From: JBCCQH01 sp039024435
GTDB taxonomy: Bacteria > Bacteroidota > Bacteroidia > J057 > JADKCL01
Reading direction: 5' to 3'
Assembly: GCA_039024435.1 (NCBI GenBank)
Contig: JBCCQH010000030.1
Coordinates: forward strand, 1 to 63,716
DNA: 63,716 nucleotides
Positions within the stretch are counted from its first letter, which is position 1. The number at the start of each line of letters is the position of its first letter. The notes under the pieces were generated by a model. That model had not been told where the DNA came from and made no database searches. It saw only the letters and a list, made by a program, of their open reading frames with translations. The position numbers and the translations under genes were made by a program. Of the stretch, positions 44,236-52,251 are shown piece by piece.

Positions 44236-44494
44236 GTATATTGGCAAACAAATTTAGCAGAGTCTGCAACATGCCTTCCTGACAGGTTTACGGGCACTTT
44301 TGGGGCAGTTTTACCGAGCGGGTCGGAACCGGTCTTTCCGGAAAATGATCTCCCGACCGCCCAAACTTTCCGACACTTGCCCCTCAGCTACCCACATCTG
44401 TGCAAAACCCACCTTGCAGCAAGTCGTTAATTTTATTAGTTTTATGCCAATCAAATAATTATTTCTACAGAGAACCCTTCCAAATCTTCGTATT

Positions 44495-45286
44495 ATGAGC
44501 CTCATCAACGCGAATATCCGCTATTTGCGCAAGCAAAAAGGGCTGACCCAAGAGGGACTGGCCAACCAGATCGGCGTGACCCGATCCGTGATCGGTGCTT
44601 ATGAAGAAGGCCGGGCTGAGCCCAAGATCCGTACCATGGTCAAAATGTCAAACTTTTTCGGGGTATCGGTGGATCAACTCGTCGGGGAGGACCTCGCCGA
44701 AACTGCGGCCCAGCACATCCGCTCAGTGGACCGTGACCGTGAAGGGCCCGACACCCAGGGCAAGCGGCTGCGGGTTTTGGCCATCACCGTGGACAAGCAG
44801 GACAAAGAGAACATTGAACTAGTACCGGACAAAGCCGCCGCGGGCTACCTCAATGGCTACGCCGATCCCGAGTACGTCGCCGACCTCCCCAAGTTCCAAT
44901 TGCCTTTCTTCAGTCAGGGCAGCTATCGCGCCTTTGAAATCAGTGGTGATTCCATGTTGCCCTTGCAACCTGGCACCATCATCATCGGAGAATACGTCGA
45001 GAACTGGGACAACCTCAAGGACGGCCATTGCTACATCCTGGTCACCGGCACTGAAGGCATCGTCTACAAGCGCATCTACAACCGCATCGACGAAGAGAAC
45101 AGCTTGCAGTTGCACTCGGACAATCCCGCTTATCTGCCCTACAGCGTCACCATCAGCGACGTCATGGAAATCTGGAAAGCCAAAGCCTTCATCAGCCTGG
45201 ACTTCCCCGATCCCGAAATGAGCCTTCAAAAACTCGCCGGCATCGTCATGGACCTCCAACAGGAAGTAATTCGAATGAAAGGTTGA
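44495..45286 (+). CDS. LexA-like XRE/S24 transcriptional repressor
   Basis: 263 residues. Residues 4-62 are an XRE helix-turn-helix (LRKQKGLTQEGLANQIGVTRSVIGAYEEGRAEP). About 108-240 is a peptidase S24 domain: GDSMLPL with the nucleophile Ser153, and GIVYKRIY with the general base Lys192. KAAAGYL offers an Ala116-Gly117 bond like the self-cleavage site of LexA and UmuD. Such proteins bind operators as dimers and cut themselves when RecA filaments form. It is divergent from dinB, with palindromes in between, so control of the dinB-RAYT-dnaE operon is the natural reading; direct evidence would need the binding site. A short coiled segment (MSLQKLAGIVMDLQQEVIRMK) closes the protein. The stop codon overlaps the first arm of a hairpin in the tandem repeats. 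Confidence 0.9.
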   Translation: MSLINANIRYLRKQKGLTQEGLANQIGVTRSVIGAYEEGRAEPKIRTMVKMSNFFGVSVDQLVGEDLAETAAQHIRSVDRDREGPDTQGKRLRVLAITVDKQDKENIELVPDKAAAGYLNGYADPEYVADLPKFQLPFFSQGSYRAFEISGDSMLPLQPGTIIIGEYVENWDNLKDGHCYILVTGTEGIVYKRIYNRIDEENSLQLHSDNPAYLPYSVTISDVMEIWKAKAFISLDFPDPEMSLQKLAGIVMDLQQEVIRMKG

Positions 45287-45288
45287 AT

Positions 45289-45490
45289 CCGAGGAATACG
45301 CAGGATTCAAAACTGATTCCCAATTTTCAAATCCGAGGAATACGCAGGATTCAAAACTGACTCCCAATTTTCAAATCCGAGGAATACGCAGGATGCAAAA
45401 CTGACTCCCAATTTTCAAATCCGAGGAATACGCAGGATGCAAAACTGACTCCCAATTTTCAAATCCGAGGAATACGCAGGATTCAAAAAT
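45289..45490. repeat. 44-bp tandem repeat, four full units and a partial fifth
   Basis: Units start CCGAGGAATACGCAGGAT at 45,289, 45,333, 45,377, 45,421 and 45,465. They differ at only one or two positions, and the fifth diverges after about 25 bases. The first unit plus the end of the S24 gene makes a hairpin with TTGAATCC and GGATTCAA arms. There are no spacers between units, so this is not a CRISPR. Confidence 0.9.
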
Positions 45491-45528
45491 TAGATCCCAA
45501 ACTTCAAAAACAACTCACTCTCCTCACT

Positions 45529-45637
45529 TGTCATCTCGACGCCCGACGAAGGAGGAAGGAGAGATCTTTCCCGATCCCGTTGATTCAAACTCAAAAAACT
45601 CACTCCGGGAAAGATTTCTCCTATCGTCGAAATGACA
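45529..45637. repeat. palindromic intergenic repeat with TGTCAT...ATGACA ends
   Basis: TGTCATCTCGACG at the left pairs with CGTCGAAATGACA at the right; inside, GAGATCTTTCCCG pairs with CGGGAAAGATTTCTC. Related strings (GAAATGACAAAGG) are repeated at 45,651 and an incomplete GTCAT arm at 45,694. Palindromes of this GTCATTTCGACG type are common between genes in Bacteroidota. Confidence 0.75.
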
Positions 45638-45747
45638 AAGGGGGGCTACCGAAATGACAAAGGCGGTAGTTGACGAAATGATAACCGAACCATGTCATCC
45701 GGAAAACCACACCCTACACATACCCCAACCGGAACCGAGGGACCACC

Positions 45748-48063
45748 TCAATACATCCGCACCTCAATCACCGTTTCTGCTTTCCGCCCCTGATCGTCCC
45801 GGCAACTGATTTTGACCTGGCCTTGCCCAGGCGTAAAAAACAGTTTTTCCCCGGGCGCCGCACTGCGAAGAAACTTCCCATCGATGTACCAATAATGCCG
45901 CGTCGTGCGGGCATCCGAAGCCGCCTGCAACAACAACTCCTGCCCGCTCCCTTCCTCGACCAAGTACTCCAGATCGGGCGCGGGGCTGGTAATCTGGGGT
46001 CCCGGACCGTCAAACGCCGCCGTACAGGCCGGATTGTGGGGCGGCGGCTGGGGATAAGGAATGCCATTGTTCTCGTACCACAGCGTCAGTTCGGCCGGAT
46101 AGACCGCGTAGTGGTGCTGCACGTACCCCTCGACCGGCAGGCAGCCCGTGCAGTACTGCACCGCAGAATCGGCACTGATGTAGAGCGCGCGCTCCTGGGT
46201 ACAAACCGTGCGCGGCGAAACATCACGGATGTAGTAACCCTTGCCCCGGTGTGAGCACTGCGGCGAAGGCATGTCCCCGGTTTCTGTACAAATGTCTCGC
46301 TGCATCACCAGCCTCGGACGGGCAAATTCCCGCTTGGGTTGCCCCTGTTCCAATGCATTCAGGACGTCAAACAGCAGCGGGCCCGCAATGGTAGCCCCAC
46401 TGAGGTCGGCCACTCCCCGCCCGTCAAAATTCCCGATCCAAACTCCTACCGTATAGCGCGGGGTAAAGCCGATGCTCCAGGCATCGCGCCGCCCGTAACT
46501 CGTCCCGGTTTTCCAGGCGATCCGCCCCCGGGTACTGGCCGCAATCGCATTCAAAGGCAAGTCGGGCCGCTCCACCCCCGACAAAATATCCGCGATCAAC
46601 CAAGCCGCTTCCGGCGAAAACAAGCGCTTGCCGAGCGGGGGCCGCCCCGACTCTTCGGCCGTATAAGCCAGCGGATAAGCCTTGCCTTCCCGGGCAAATG
46701 CCGAAAACAGCCGCACCAATTCCTCCAGGGTGACTCCGCATCCCCCCAGGATCACCGACAATCCCAGCTCCGTGCGCCGCTGGGCGACCGTCTTCATCCC
46801 GGACGCTTCCAGGACGTCGGCAAACCGCTCAAACCCCACGTCGACCAGGGCTTGCACCGCCGTAGTATTGATCGAATGCCGCAACGCGTGGGCCACCGTC
46901 ATCGGGCCGTGGAAGGTCTCGTCGTAATTGCGCGGCGCGTACCCATTCCAACTCCGCGGCACATCGAGTACCCGCGTATCCGGGACGTAGATGCCACCGT
47001 CAAATGCTGCTGCGTACACCGCAGGCTTCAAGGTCGATCCCGGCGAGCGAATCGCCCGGATTCCATCCACTTGGCCCGCCGCCGCTTCGTCCTGGTAATC
47101 GGCCGACCCACAGTAAGCCAGCACCGCCGAGTTGGCATTGTCGAGGACCAGGAGCGCACCGTTGGAGATGCCCTTGGCACGGACCCGGCGGACATAATTG
47201 GCGAGGAGGCGTTCGGCGATCGCCTGCACTTCGGGATCGATGGTGGAGTGGATCTCGGGGACGGGATAGTTGGCCGCGAGGCGGCGGCTCACGTGCGGAG
47301 CTCGCCGGGGAACCGCGTGGCGAAATGCTTCCACGGGCTCAGCCAACGCCGCAGTCACCTGGGCAGCGGGAAACACTTCCCGCGTGGCGAATCGCCGCAA
47401 CCACTTGTCCCGGGCCGCCCGGGCGAGGTCGCGGCGCTGGTCGAGGCGCAAAGAATTCGGCCGATTCGGAATTACAGTCAGCAGCGTGGCCTGGGACAAA
47501 CTGAGCGCTTCTGGCGGACGGCCGTAATAAATGTAACTGGCCGCCTTTACCCCTTCTATGTTGCCACCGTAAGGCAGATAGCTGAGGTACATTTCCAGAA
47601 TCTCCCGCTTGGAATAGTGCCACTCCAACTGGAAAGCGCGCAGCATTTCCTTGAGCTTGTTGCCGAGGGTGCGTGCTTTGGGCTCCATCATGCGTGCGAG
47701 TTGCATCGTAATCGTCGAAGCGCCGGAGGTCCGCTTCCCCGCAGTGGCATTGGACCAAAGCGCCCGCAGGATCGCCCCCGGATTGACGCCCGGATGATAA
47801 TAAAACCAGCGGTCCTCTTTTTCGAGCAGGGCGGCGATCAGTTCCGGGGTTACCTCGTCCAGGCGCGTCTGCATCCGCCACTTGTCATCCGAACTCAAAA
47901 ATGCACTCATGAGACTGCCGTCCGCCGCCAGGACGACTTGCGACCATGGCTTGGGCTCCGGCAAGGGATAGCGGCGGTCCAAGCCCCAGGCCAATACGGC
48001 CAGAAAAAGCAACCGCGCTGGCCACAACTTGATTTCGAAAAGCCGGTGCCACAGCTTGCCCAT
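45748..48063 (-). CDS. pbpC: penicillin-binding protein 1C
   Basis: 771 residues. A single N-terminal membrane segment (about 12-28) anchors it in the inner membrane, facing the periplasm. The glycosyltransferase domain follows: EKEDRWFYYHPGVNPGAI holds the catalytic Glu, and GASTITMQLARMM and YLPYGGNIEGVKAAS are family blocks. The transpeptidase domain has SPGSTLKP (Ser343, Lys346), SIN and KTGTS at about 517. The last about 90 residues (APDLEYLVEEGSGQELLLQA...HYWYIDGKFL) are the BiPBP_C domain, typical of PBP1C. It makes and may cross-link glycan strands; in E. coli PBP1C is dispensable and its role is unclear. It starts 2 bases after the beta-barrel gene and so lies in one operon with it and the M48 peptidase. 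Confidence 0.93.
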   Translation of the reverse strand: MGKLWHRLFEIKLWPARLLFLAVLAWGLDRRYPLPEPKPWSQVVLAADGSLMSAFLSSDDKWRMQTRLDEVTPELIAALLEKEDRWFYYHPGVNPGAILRALWSNATAGKRTSGASTITMQLARMMEPKARTLGNKLKEMLRAFQLEWHYSKREILEMYLSYLPYGGNIEGVKAASYIYYGRPPEALSLSQATLLTVIPNRPNSLRLDQRRDLARAARDKWLRRFATREVFPAAQVTAALAEPVEAFRHAVPRRAPHVSRRLAANYPVPEIHSTIDPEVQAIAERLLANYVRRVRAKGISNGALLVLDNANSAVLAYCGSADYQDEAAAGQVDGIRAIRSPGSTLKPAVYAAAFDGGIYVPDTRVLDVPRSWNGYAPRNYDETFHGPMTVAHALRHSINTTAVQALVDVGFERFADVLEASGMKTVAQRRTELGLSVILGGCGVTLEELVRLFSAFAREGKAYPLAYTAEESGRPPLGKRLFSPEAAWLIADILSGVERPDLPLNAIAASTRGRIAWKTGTSYGRRDAWSIGFTPRYTVGVWIGNFDGRGVADLSGATIAGPLLFDVLNALEQGQPKREFARPRLVMQRDICTETGDMPSPQCSHRGKGYYIRDVSPRTVCTQERALYISADSAVQYCTGCLPVEGYVQHHYAVYPAELTLWYENNGIPYPQPPPHNPACTAAFDGPGPQITSPAPDLEYLVEEGSGQELLLQAASDARTTRHYWYIDGKFLRSAAPGEKLFFTPGQGQVKISCRDDQGRKAETVIEVRMY

Positions 48064-48065
48064 GA

Positions 48066-48800
48066 TCAGAATAGTAGGCCGCTGATGGAAAGTCGCAGGT
48101 TGAGCGCCGTGTGCCGGCGCATCGCATTGAAGGTCAATTCCCCGTCCGCGCCATCGACCCGGCTCACCGTCAAGGGCCGCAAAGCCCGGTTCAAAAACGG
48201 CGCTTGCAGTTCGACCGCGATGCCGAGCAAAAACCGGTCAAATGCAACCGCCTGGTAGCCGGTGATCCATTCCACCGAACTGTACAGGCCACGGAGCACC
48301 GGCTCCTCATCGGCAGCACCCCGGGGACGCAACCTCGGCGCGTACATTGTCCAGCCAAATTCGGTATAAGGCCCCACCGGCGCGATATTGCCCCGACTCA
48401 AAAAGTAATACGAACGAATCCGGATACCTGCCCCCAGTACCCGGTACTGCCCCAGGGTGTCGAGAAAGTTGTCGGCAAAACTGAAAAAACCACTCCGATA
48501 GCCCATGCGCATCGCCGAGACCTGCGCCCCAATCGCGGTGCGGTGGTTCAAACAACGGTAAATGCCGACATTGTGCCGGGCGCGCAAGTAGAAACCGCTC
48601 CCGGCGAATCCATCTTTGTCCCCGCGGTAATTGGTGAGCTCATCCGAGAGAAAATCATTGTCCCCGAAGGGCGTGATTCCAGACAGGGAATATTCCACAA
48701 AGGTGGTCCGTCCCAGATACCCCGGAGCAATCGATTGGGCGGAAACTTCCCCAAAAAGTCCGCCGAATAAACCGATCACGATGAACGCCCGGATTTTCAT
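48066..48800 (-). CDS. outer-membrane beta-barrel protein, unknown function
   Basis: 244 residues. The signal peptide MKIRAFIVIGLFGGLFGEVSAQ is followed by alternating amphipathic strands rich in Tyr, Gly, Arg and Phe (FVEYSLSG, GFYLRARHNVG, GIRIRSYYFLSR, YTEFGWTMY) and a final strand ending in Phe (LNLRLSISGLLF), the usual outer-membrane insertion signal. It looks like a small 8-strand barrel, but no named family is recognised. Its start overlaps the stop of the M48 gene (ATGA) and its stop is 2 bases from pbpC, so the three are translated in series. That arrangement suggests a role in envelope assembly, but this is inference. Confidence 0.7.
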   Translation of the reverse strand: MKIRAFIVIGLFGGLFGEVSAQSIAPGYLGRTTFVEYSLSGITPFGDNDFLSDELTNYRGDKDGFAGSGFYLRARHNVGIYRCLNHRTAIGAQVSAMRMGYRSGFFSFADNFLDTLGQYRVLGAGIRIRSYYFLSRGNIAPVGPYTEFGWTMYAPRLRPRGAADEEPVLRGLYSSVEWITGYQAVAFDRFLLGIAVELQAPFLNRALRPLTVSRVDGADGELTFNAMRRHTALNLRLSISGLLF

Positions 48801-51079
48801 TTGCGTTTCAGTTGGTGCATGGAACTGTACAGATTGGACTTGATGATGTATTTGCGGGGGGCCAGCCGCATTCGGCGACCTTCTTCCAGGGCCAGTTCAT
48901 TTTGCTCTACGTCAAACACCAGATTCAGGTACAGGACCGAGCGCCGGGGCCGCAGCACCGCGATCAGAACAAACGGCAGCGGAACGATCAGTACCCCGCT
49001 CAGCACCAGCCCCAACACGGTCGAAGTCTTCTTTCTGCGGGTCAGTATGAGCATTCCGGTGTAAGCAAAGTGATCCGAGCCGTATTTTTCGGCGATGGCC
49101 TGGGCTTCATTCGCGTAGAGGTTGACCATTTTCAATTCCTCGTCCCACATCGCCATGTACTGGGCGATCCAGCGCTCGATGAACACCAAGTCATTGAAGC
49201 GGTCCGCATCGGTCACTTCGAGTTCGCGGTTCGACAAGATATCGTGGTCCAGGCCGGCCGCTTCGGCGGTTTCGTGGATCATGCCCAAAAAGTCTTCCTG
49301 CCCCCGCTCCGAGGCGAGGTATTCCGTCGTGATTTCCTTGCGTTCGTCGATGCGCTTGAACATGGGGTCGACAAACACCACCTTGTTCAGGCCGAGAGCC
49401 TGCCCGCGGAGGGCCTCACGCCGGGCTTGGCGGCGGCGACGGCGGGGCGAACGGTACTCAACGTTGTTTGCCTCTGGCTCCGCATTCATTAGGCCCCGGT
49501 AAGCGATGGAGAATTCTGAATTGTCGAAAAATTCCGCGAATGCGTGCTGAAAGTAGTCCACCTCGGGGGTATTTTCACCTTCGGTATCCCGGGCATCCCG
49601 CTCCCCGAGCGATTCGGTCTCGGTGGGATCGGAGTCCGGCAGACGCTCTCCTGAACCTTGTTCCCAAGGAGCAAAGAATCCTTCCGGAACTGCCTGGTCC
49701 GACATGCTTTCGGCGATTTCCCGGTGGGTGGCAAAGAAGTCTTCCAGCAGATCGCGGCACATCGCATTGAGCTCCCGATCCCCCGGATCGGCCACGTGCA
49801 AGCGCCAGCACCAGTCGATGGCCAGGACATTGAGTGCAGCTTTTTTCATTTGTTCCAGGAAAAAATTCACCCGTTGCGCTTCCCCTTCGACGTTTTCGTA
49901 GTCATCGTGGACCGCGTAGAAGCTGCGCTCATTTTTGTAGCGGGCCAGGCTGTACAGGGCGTGAGCGACGGTTTTTTCCAGGAAAAAGCTTCCGGGGTCT
50001 TCTTGCAACAGCAGGTGAGCGTGGTAAATGGCGGCTTCATAACGGCGCTGTTCCAGTAGGATTTGCGCGATTTCGTAGCGGCAGGTTTTCCGCAGCCGGG
50101 CAAAATTTGTTTCGTCCACGAGAAAGCGCGAACCGGTATCGTTTTCCAGCACGTCGCCCAGCTTTTCCCGGACCCTCTGGCGCCGCGATGCGATATTCGG
50201 GTGGGTGCTTTCGGAGTCGTCCTCGGCCTCCCGGGTGCTGAGGGCGGCCACGGTATCCAGACGGTAAGTGGCGGGGAAACGGAGGTTGGGGCGGGCAAAA
50301 AATTCCGGCTCCCAAGGGACTTGTGCCAGCGGCAAGTGGGCCTTGCTCAGGATGTCAAAAATCCCATCGATCTCCGCCAGCGCATAACCACTTTGGCGGA
50401 ACAACTCCAGGCCTTTTTCGTCGGCCTCCAATTCGAGCTCCCGCGAATACTGGTTGCGCGCCAGCAGGGTCGCCTCCAAGTCGTCCCGGTCAAATACGCC
50501 CTGCTGGACGATCTGGTCGGTCACCACAAAACGGTTGATCGGGTGCCGGTAGATATAATGTTGCAGTTCGTGACTCAGGATGTAGGCGAGTTGCGCTTCG
50601 CTTTCCAGCCGGGCAAAAAGGCCAATGTTGAAGAGGATGATCCCATCGTTGGTTGCAAATGCATTGACCGACGAAGAACGCACCAGGTAAATCCGCACTT
50701 CGTCCCGGAGTTCGGGGCGGTCGCGCAGGAGGTGGTCCTTGACCTGCGTGAGGTAGGCGGTGACCGGATCGTTAAAAAGGACTTTGCCGCTGAGGAGCAG
50801 GTCATCGATCAGGAAGCTGCTCTGCAGCAGGAACTTGCTTTGGGAGCGGCGGACGCTGCGGTTCTGGGCTCGGGCCAATGTTTCCCGCTGATCGGCATAC
50901 TTTTCCGAAGAGCGCCGCAACAACTCCGCCGGGATTTTGCCCTGCGACCGCATGATCTCGTAATGGTCAAAATCCTGGGCCGATGCGAATCCCGGACGGC
51001 CGACCAGCATCAGCAGACAACCGCACAGGCAAGACGAAATTTGGAGCAAAAGCGGTTTTATTCGCAGGAAATGGTCCAT
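48797..51079 (-). CDS. M48-family metalloprotease with C-terminal membrane segment
   Basis: 760 residues. A signal peptide (about 1-34, ending FASAQ) is followed by a peptidase M48 domain: HELQH at 170-174 with the metal-binding His and catalytic Glu, and LELEADEKGLELFRQSGY, which supplies the third ligand. The arrangement resembles BepA/YfgC, the periplasmic protease that checks LptD and barrel assembly, although the helical C-terminal half here is longer and not clearly TPR. A hydrophobic segment lies near the end (STVLGLVLSGVLIVPLPFVLI) with a basic tail after it (RRMRLAPRKYIIKSNLYSS). First gene of an operon with an outer-membrane barrel and PBP1C, which fits surveillance of envelope assembly. 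A TATCTTTA -7-like box is found 25 bases before the start. Confidence 0.82.
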   Translation of the reverse strand: MDHFLRIKPLLLQISSCLCGCLLMLVGRPGFASAQDFDHYEIMRSQGKIPAELLRRSSEKYADQRETLARAQNRSVRRSQSKFLLQSSFLIDDLLLSGKVLFNDPVTAYLTQVKDHLLRDRPELRDEVRIYLVRSSSVNAFATNDGIILFNIGLFARLESEAQLAYILSHELQHYIYRHPINRFVVTDQIVQQGVFDRDDLEATLLARNQYSRELELEADEKGLELFRQSGYALAEIDGIFDILSKAHLPLAQVPWEPEFFARPNLRFPATYRLDTVAALSTREAEDDSESTHPNIASRRQRVREKLGDVLENDTGSRFLVDETNFARLRKTCRYEIAQILLEQRRYEAAIYHAHLLLQEDPGSFFLEKTVAHALYSLARYKNERSFYAVHDDYENVEGEAQRVNFFLEQMKKAALNVLAIDWCWRLHVADPGDRELNAMCRDLLEDFFATHREIAESMSDQAVPEGFFAPWEQGSGERLPDSDPTETESLGERDARDTEGENTPEVDYFQHAFAEFFDNSEFSIAYRGLMNAEPEANNVEYRSPRRRRRQARREALRGQALGLNKVVFVDPMFKRIDERKEITTEYLASERGQEDFLGMIHETAEAAGLDHDILSNRELEVTDADRFNDLVFIERWIAQYMAMWDEELKMVNLYANEAQAIAEKYGSDHFAYTGMLILTRRKKTSTVLGLVLSGVLIVPLPFVLIAVLRPRRSVLYLNLVFDVEQNELALEEGRRMRLAPRKYIIKSNLYSSMHQLKRK

Positions 51080-51104
51080 CGGGAGCGGGGAAATTATTCA
51101 GGCT

Positions 51105-51112
51105 TAAAGATA
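51105..51112 (-). promoter_or_regulatory. -7-like TATCTTTA box of the M48-barrel-pbpC operon
   Basis: Read leftwards, TATCTTTA lies 25 bases before the ATG at 51,079 and fits TAnnTTTR. No TTTG is found 19 bases upstream, so only half of the consensus is present. Confidence 0.35.
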
Positions 51113-51186
51113 GCGAATTCACGCCAATGAGCTTGAGCGCCGGAAATGAGAACCGGTACAATTGCGGGGAAAACGGCAATTTTACC

Positions 51187-51227
51187 TGAGTTTGTCCCGG
51201 ATTTACATGAGTTTGTCCCAGATTTTT
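51187..51227. repeat. short direct repeat in the M48/lipoprotein spacer
   Basis: TGAGTTTGTCCC occurs at 51,187 and again at 51,208, each followed by (A/G)GATTT, a 21-base period. It lies in the 274-base divergent spacer and may be a binding site pair or chance duplication. Confidence 0.5.
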
Positions 51228-51353
51228 CAGAAAACGCGACAAAATTGCTATTCGATTGTGGAAATTGGCCCGACCTTGCATCCAGTCAGTGAACCTGAAA
51301 CCAACTTGTTTCTTTTTTCGATTTTCAACGACCAACTCAACCACTTTAGCCTG

Positions 51354-51941
51354 ATGCAACTTTTTAAAAGCCTAATTGTCTGCGCACTGCTTGCCGTGCT
51401 GACTTACCGCTGCGAAAAAGAAATTGTCACCCCCGAACAAAATTTGATCGTACCCGCCCTCAGCGGCTCAGAAGACCTGATTCGACCCGATTTTCCCTGT
51501 GGCGCTTCCGAATTTACCGACCTCAAAGATGATCTCGGCAACTCTTACGGCGACGTCGAAATCCTCAATGACCAAGACAATGTCTACCTCCTCATCGAGA
51601 TGGAGCAAGGCAAATTTCTCGATGTCGTACAGGTCTTTTTTGGTACGCAAACCCAGATCCCCAACGATGGCAACGGCAGTATCCTCATGGAAAATGCGCA
51701 ATTCCAAAGCGTGATTACACGGGGAGCCAGCCTTTACACGGTCGCTTTCCCGCTGAATGGCCTTCCGACCTGCACCGACATCGTGTTCCGGGCGCAGGTT
51801 TCGGAGAAAAATGTCTTCGGCCAAAATACCAATACCACCACCGCCTGGCTCACCGGAATCCCGGTTATGAACGGCAACTATTTTAAGTACTGCCACGGCG
51901 CTTGCGGCACCAACGTGCTGACCCAGGACGTGGTGGAATGA
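51354..51941 (+). CDS. small exported protein, probable lipoprotein, unknown function
   Basis: 195 residues from the ATG at 51,354. The frame is open for 64 more codons upstream, but that part is not protein-like and includes the direct repeats, while MQLFKSLIVCALLAVLTYRC is a good lipoprotein leader with Cys20 as the acceptor. After a short linker the protein has an acidic beta-rich body (SYGDVEILNDQDNVYLLIEM) and two Cys pairs (PCGAS, PTCTD, KYCHGACG). No family is recognised. It stands alone: a divergent operon lies upstream and a hairpin terminator follows at 52,009. Confidence 0.65.
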   Translation: MQLFKSLIVCALLAVLTYRCEKEIVTPEQNLIVPALSGSEDLIRPDFPCGASEFTDLKDDLGNSYGDVEILNDQDNVYLLIEMEQGKFLDVVQVFFGTQTQIPNDGNGSILMENAQFQSVITRGASLYTVAFPLNGLPTCTDIVFRAQVSEKNVFGQNTNTTTAWLTGIPVMNGNYFKYCHGACGTNVLTQDVVE

Positions 51942-52251
51942 TCCACGGATATTCGTAGCGGGGGTGTCCCCGCGATCTTGATTGATACATAGACATGGAG
52001 AAACTCCGACGGCAGGCTGGCACCTGCCGTTTTTTTATTCTGTCCCAGTTCCCCGGCCCCAAGGGCCTCCCCCAATTGTACCCCGGAAAATATATCCCAG
52101 GCACCGGGCACGCCGTGCGCAACCTAAGGATTTTCCTAACCTTGCGTGATTGTCTTCAATCCAAACCAGGAAAAGGACAGCATCTTTCGCCGCCGGTCGC
52201 TAAATTCGCATTTTGAATTTGCTACCCCATCATTGACAAAGCGGCGGAGGA
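51942..52251. other. intergenic region between the lipoprotein gene and mutL
   Basis: 310 bases. It holds a GCGGGG-GTGT-CCCCGC hairpin (51,958-51,973) of a type common between Bacteroidota genes, the terminator at 52,009-52,036, and the mutL leader. The leader has TAAATTCG at about 52,200 as a weak -7 candidate and an AGGA-containing purine run directly before the mutL ATG. Confidence 0.6.
52009..52036 (+). terminator. intrinsic terminator after the lipoprotein gene
   Basis: ACGGCAGG and CCTGCCGT form a perfect 8-bp stem with a 6-base loop (CTGGCA), followed by a run of seven T. It lies 68 bases after the stop at 51,941. Confidence 0.85.

Larger units (their letters stand above)
43559..44494. 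other. 936-bp divergent spacer between dinB and the S24 repressor gene
   Basis: No open frame here has a protein-like sequence on either strand. The left part (43,600-43,880) is GC-rich and could hold the worn remains of a gene. The right part (44,000-44,490) is AT-rich and carries two palindromic sites, listed separately. It is unusually long for a regulated divergent promoter region in this compact genome. Confidence 0.5.

Noticed and set aside
43885..44282. Small plus-strand frames in the dinB/S24 spacer
   Set aside because: Composition is not protein-like, they overlap the palindromes, and they have no ribosome-binding context.
45289..45490. CRISPR array
   Set aside because: The repeats are directly contiguous with no unique spacers, and no cas gene is present.
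46339..48258. 639-codon plus-strand frame opposite pbpC
   Set aside because: The minus-strand PBP1C has all catalytic motifs, and the antisense translation is Arg/Pro-rich without recognisable features.
51162..51353. Upstream start for the small lipoprotein at 51,354
   Set aside because: The extra 64 residues would bury the lipoprotein signal and include direct-repeat DNA.
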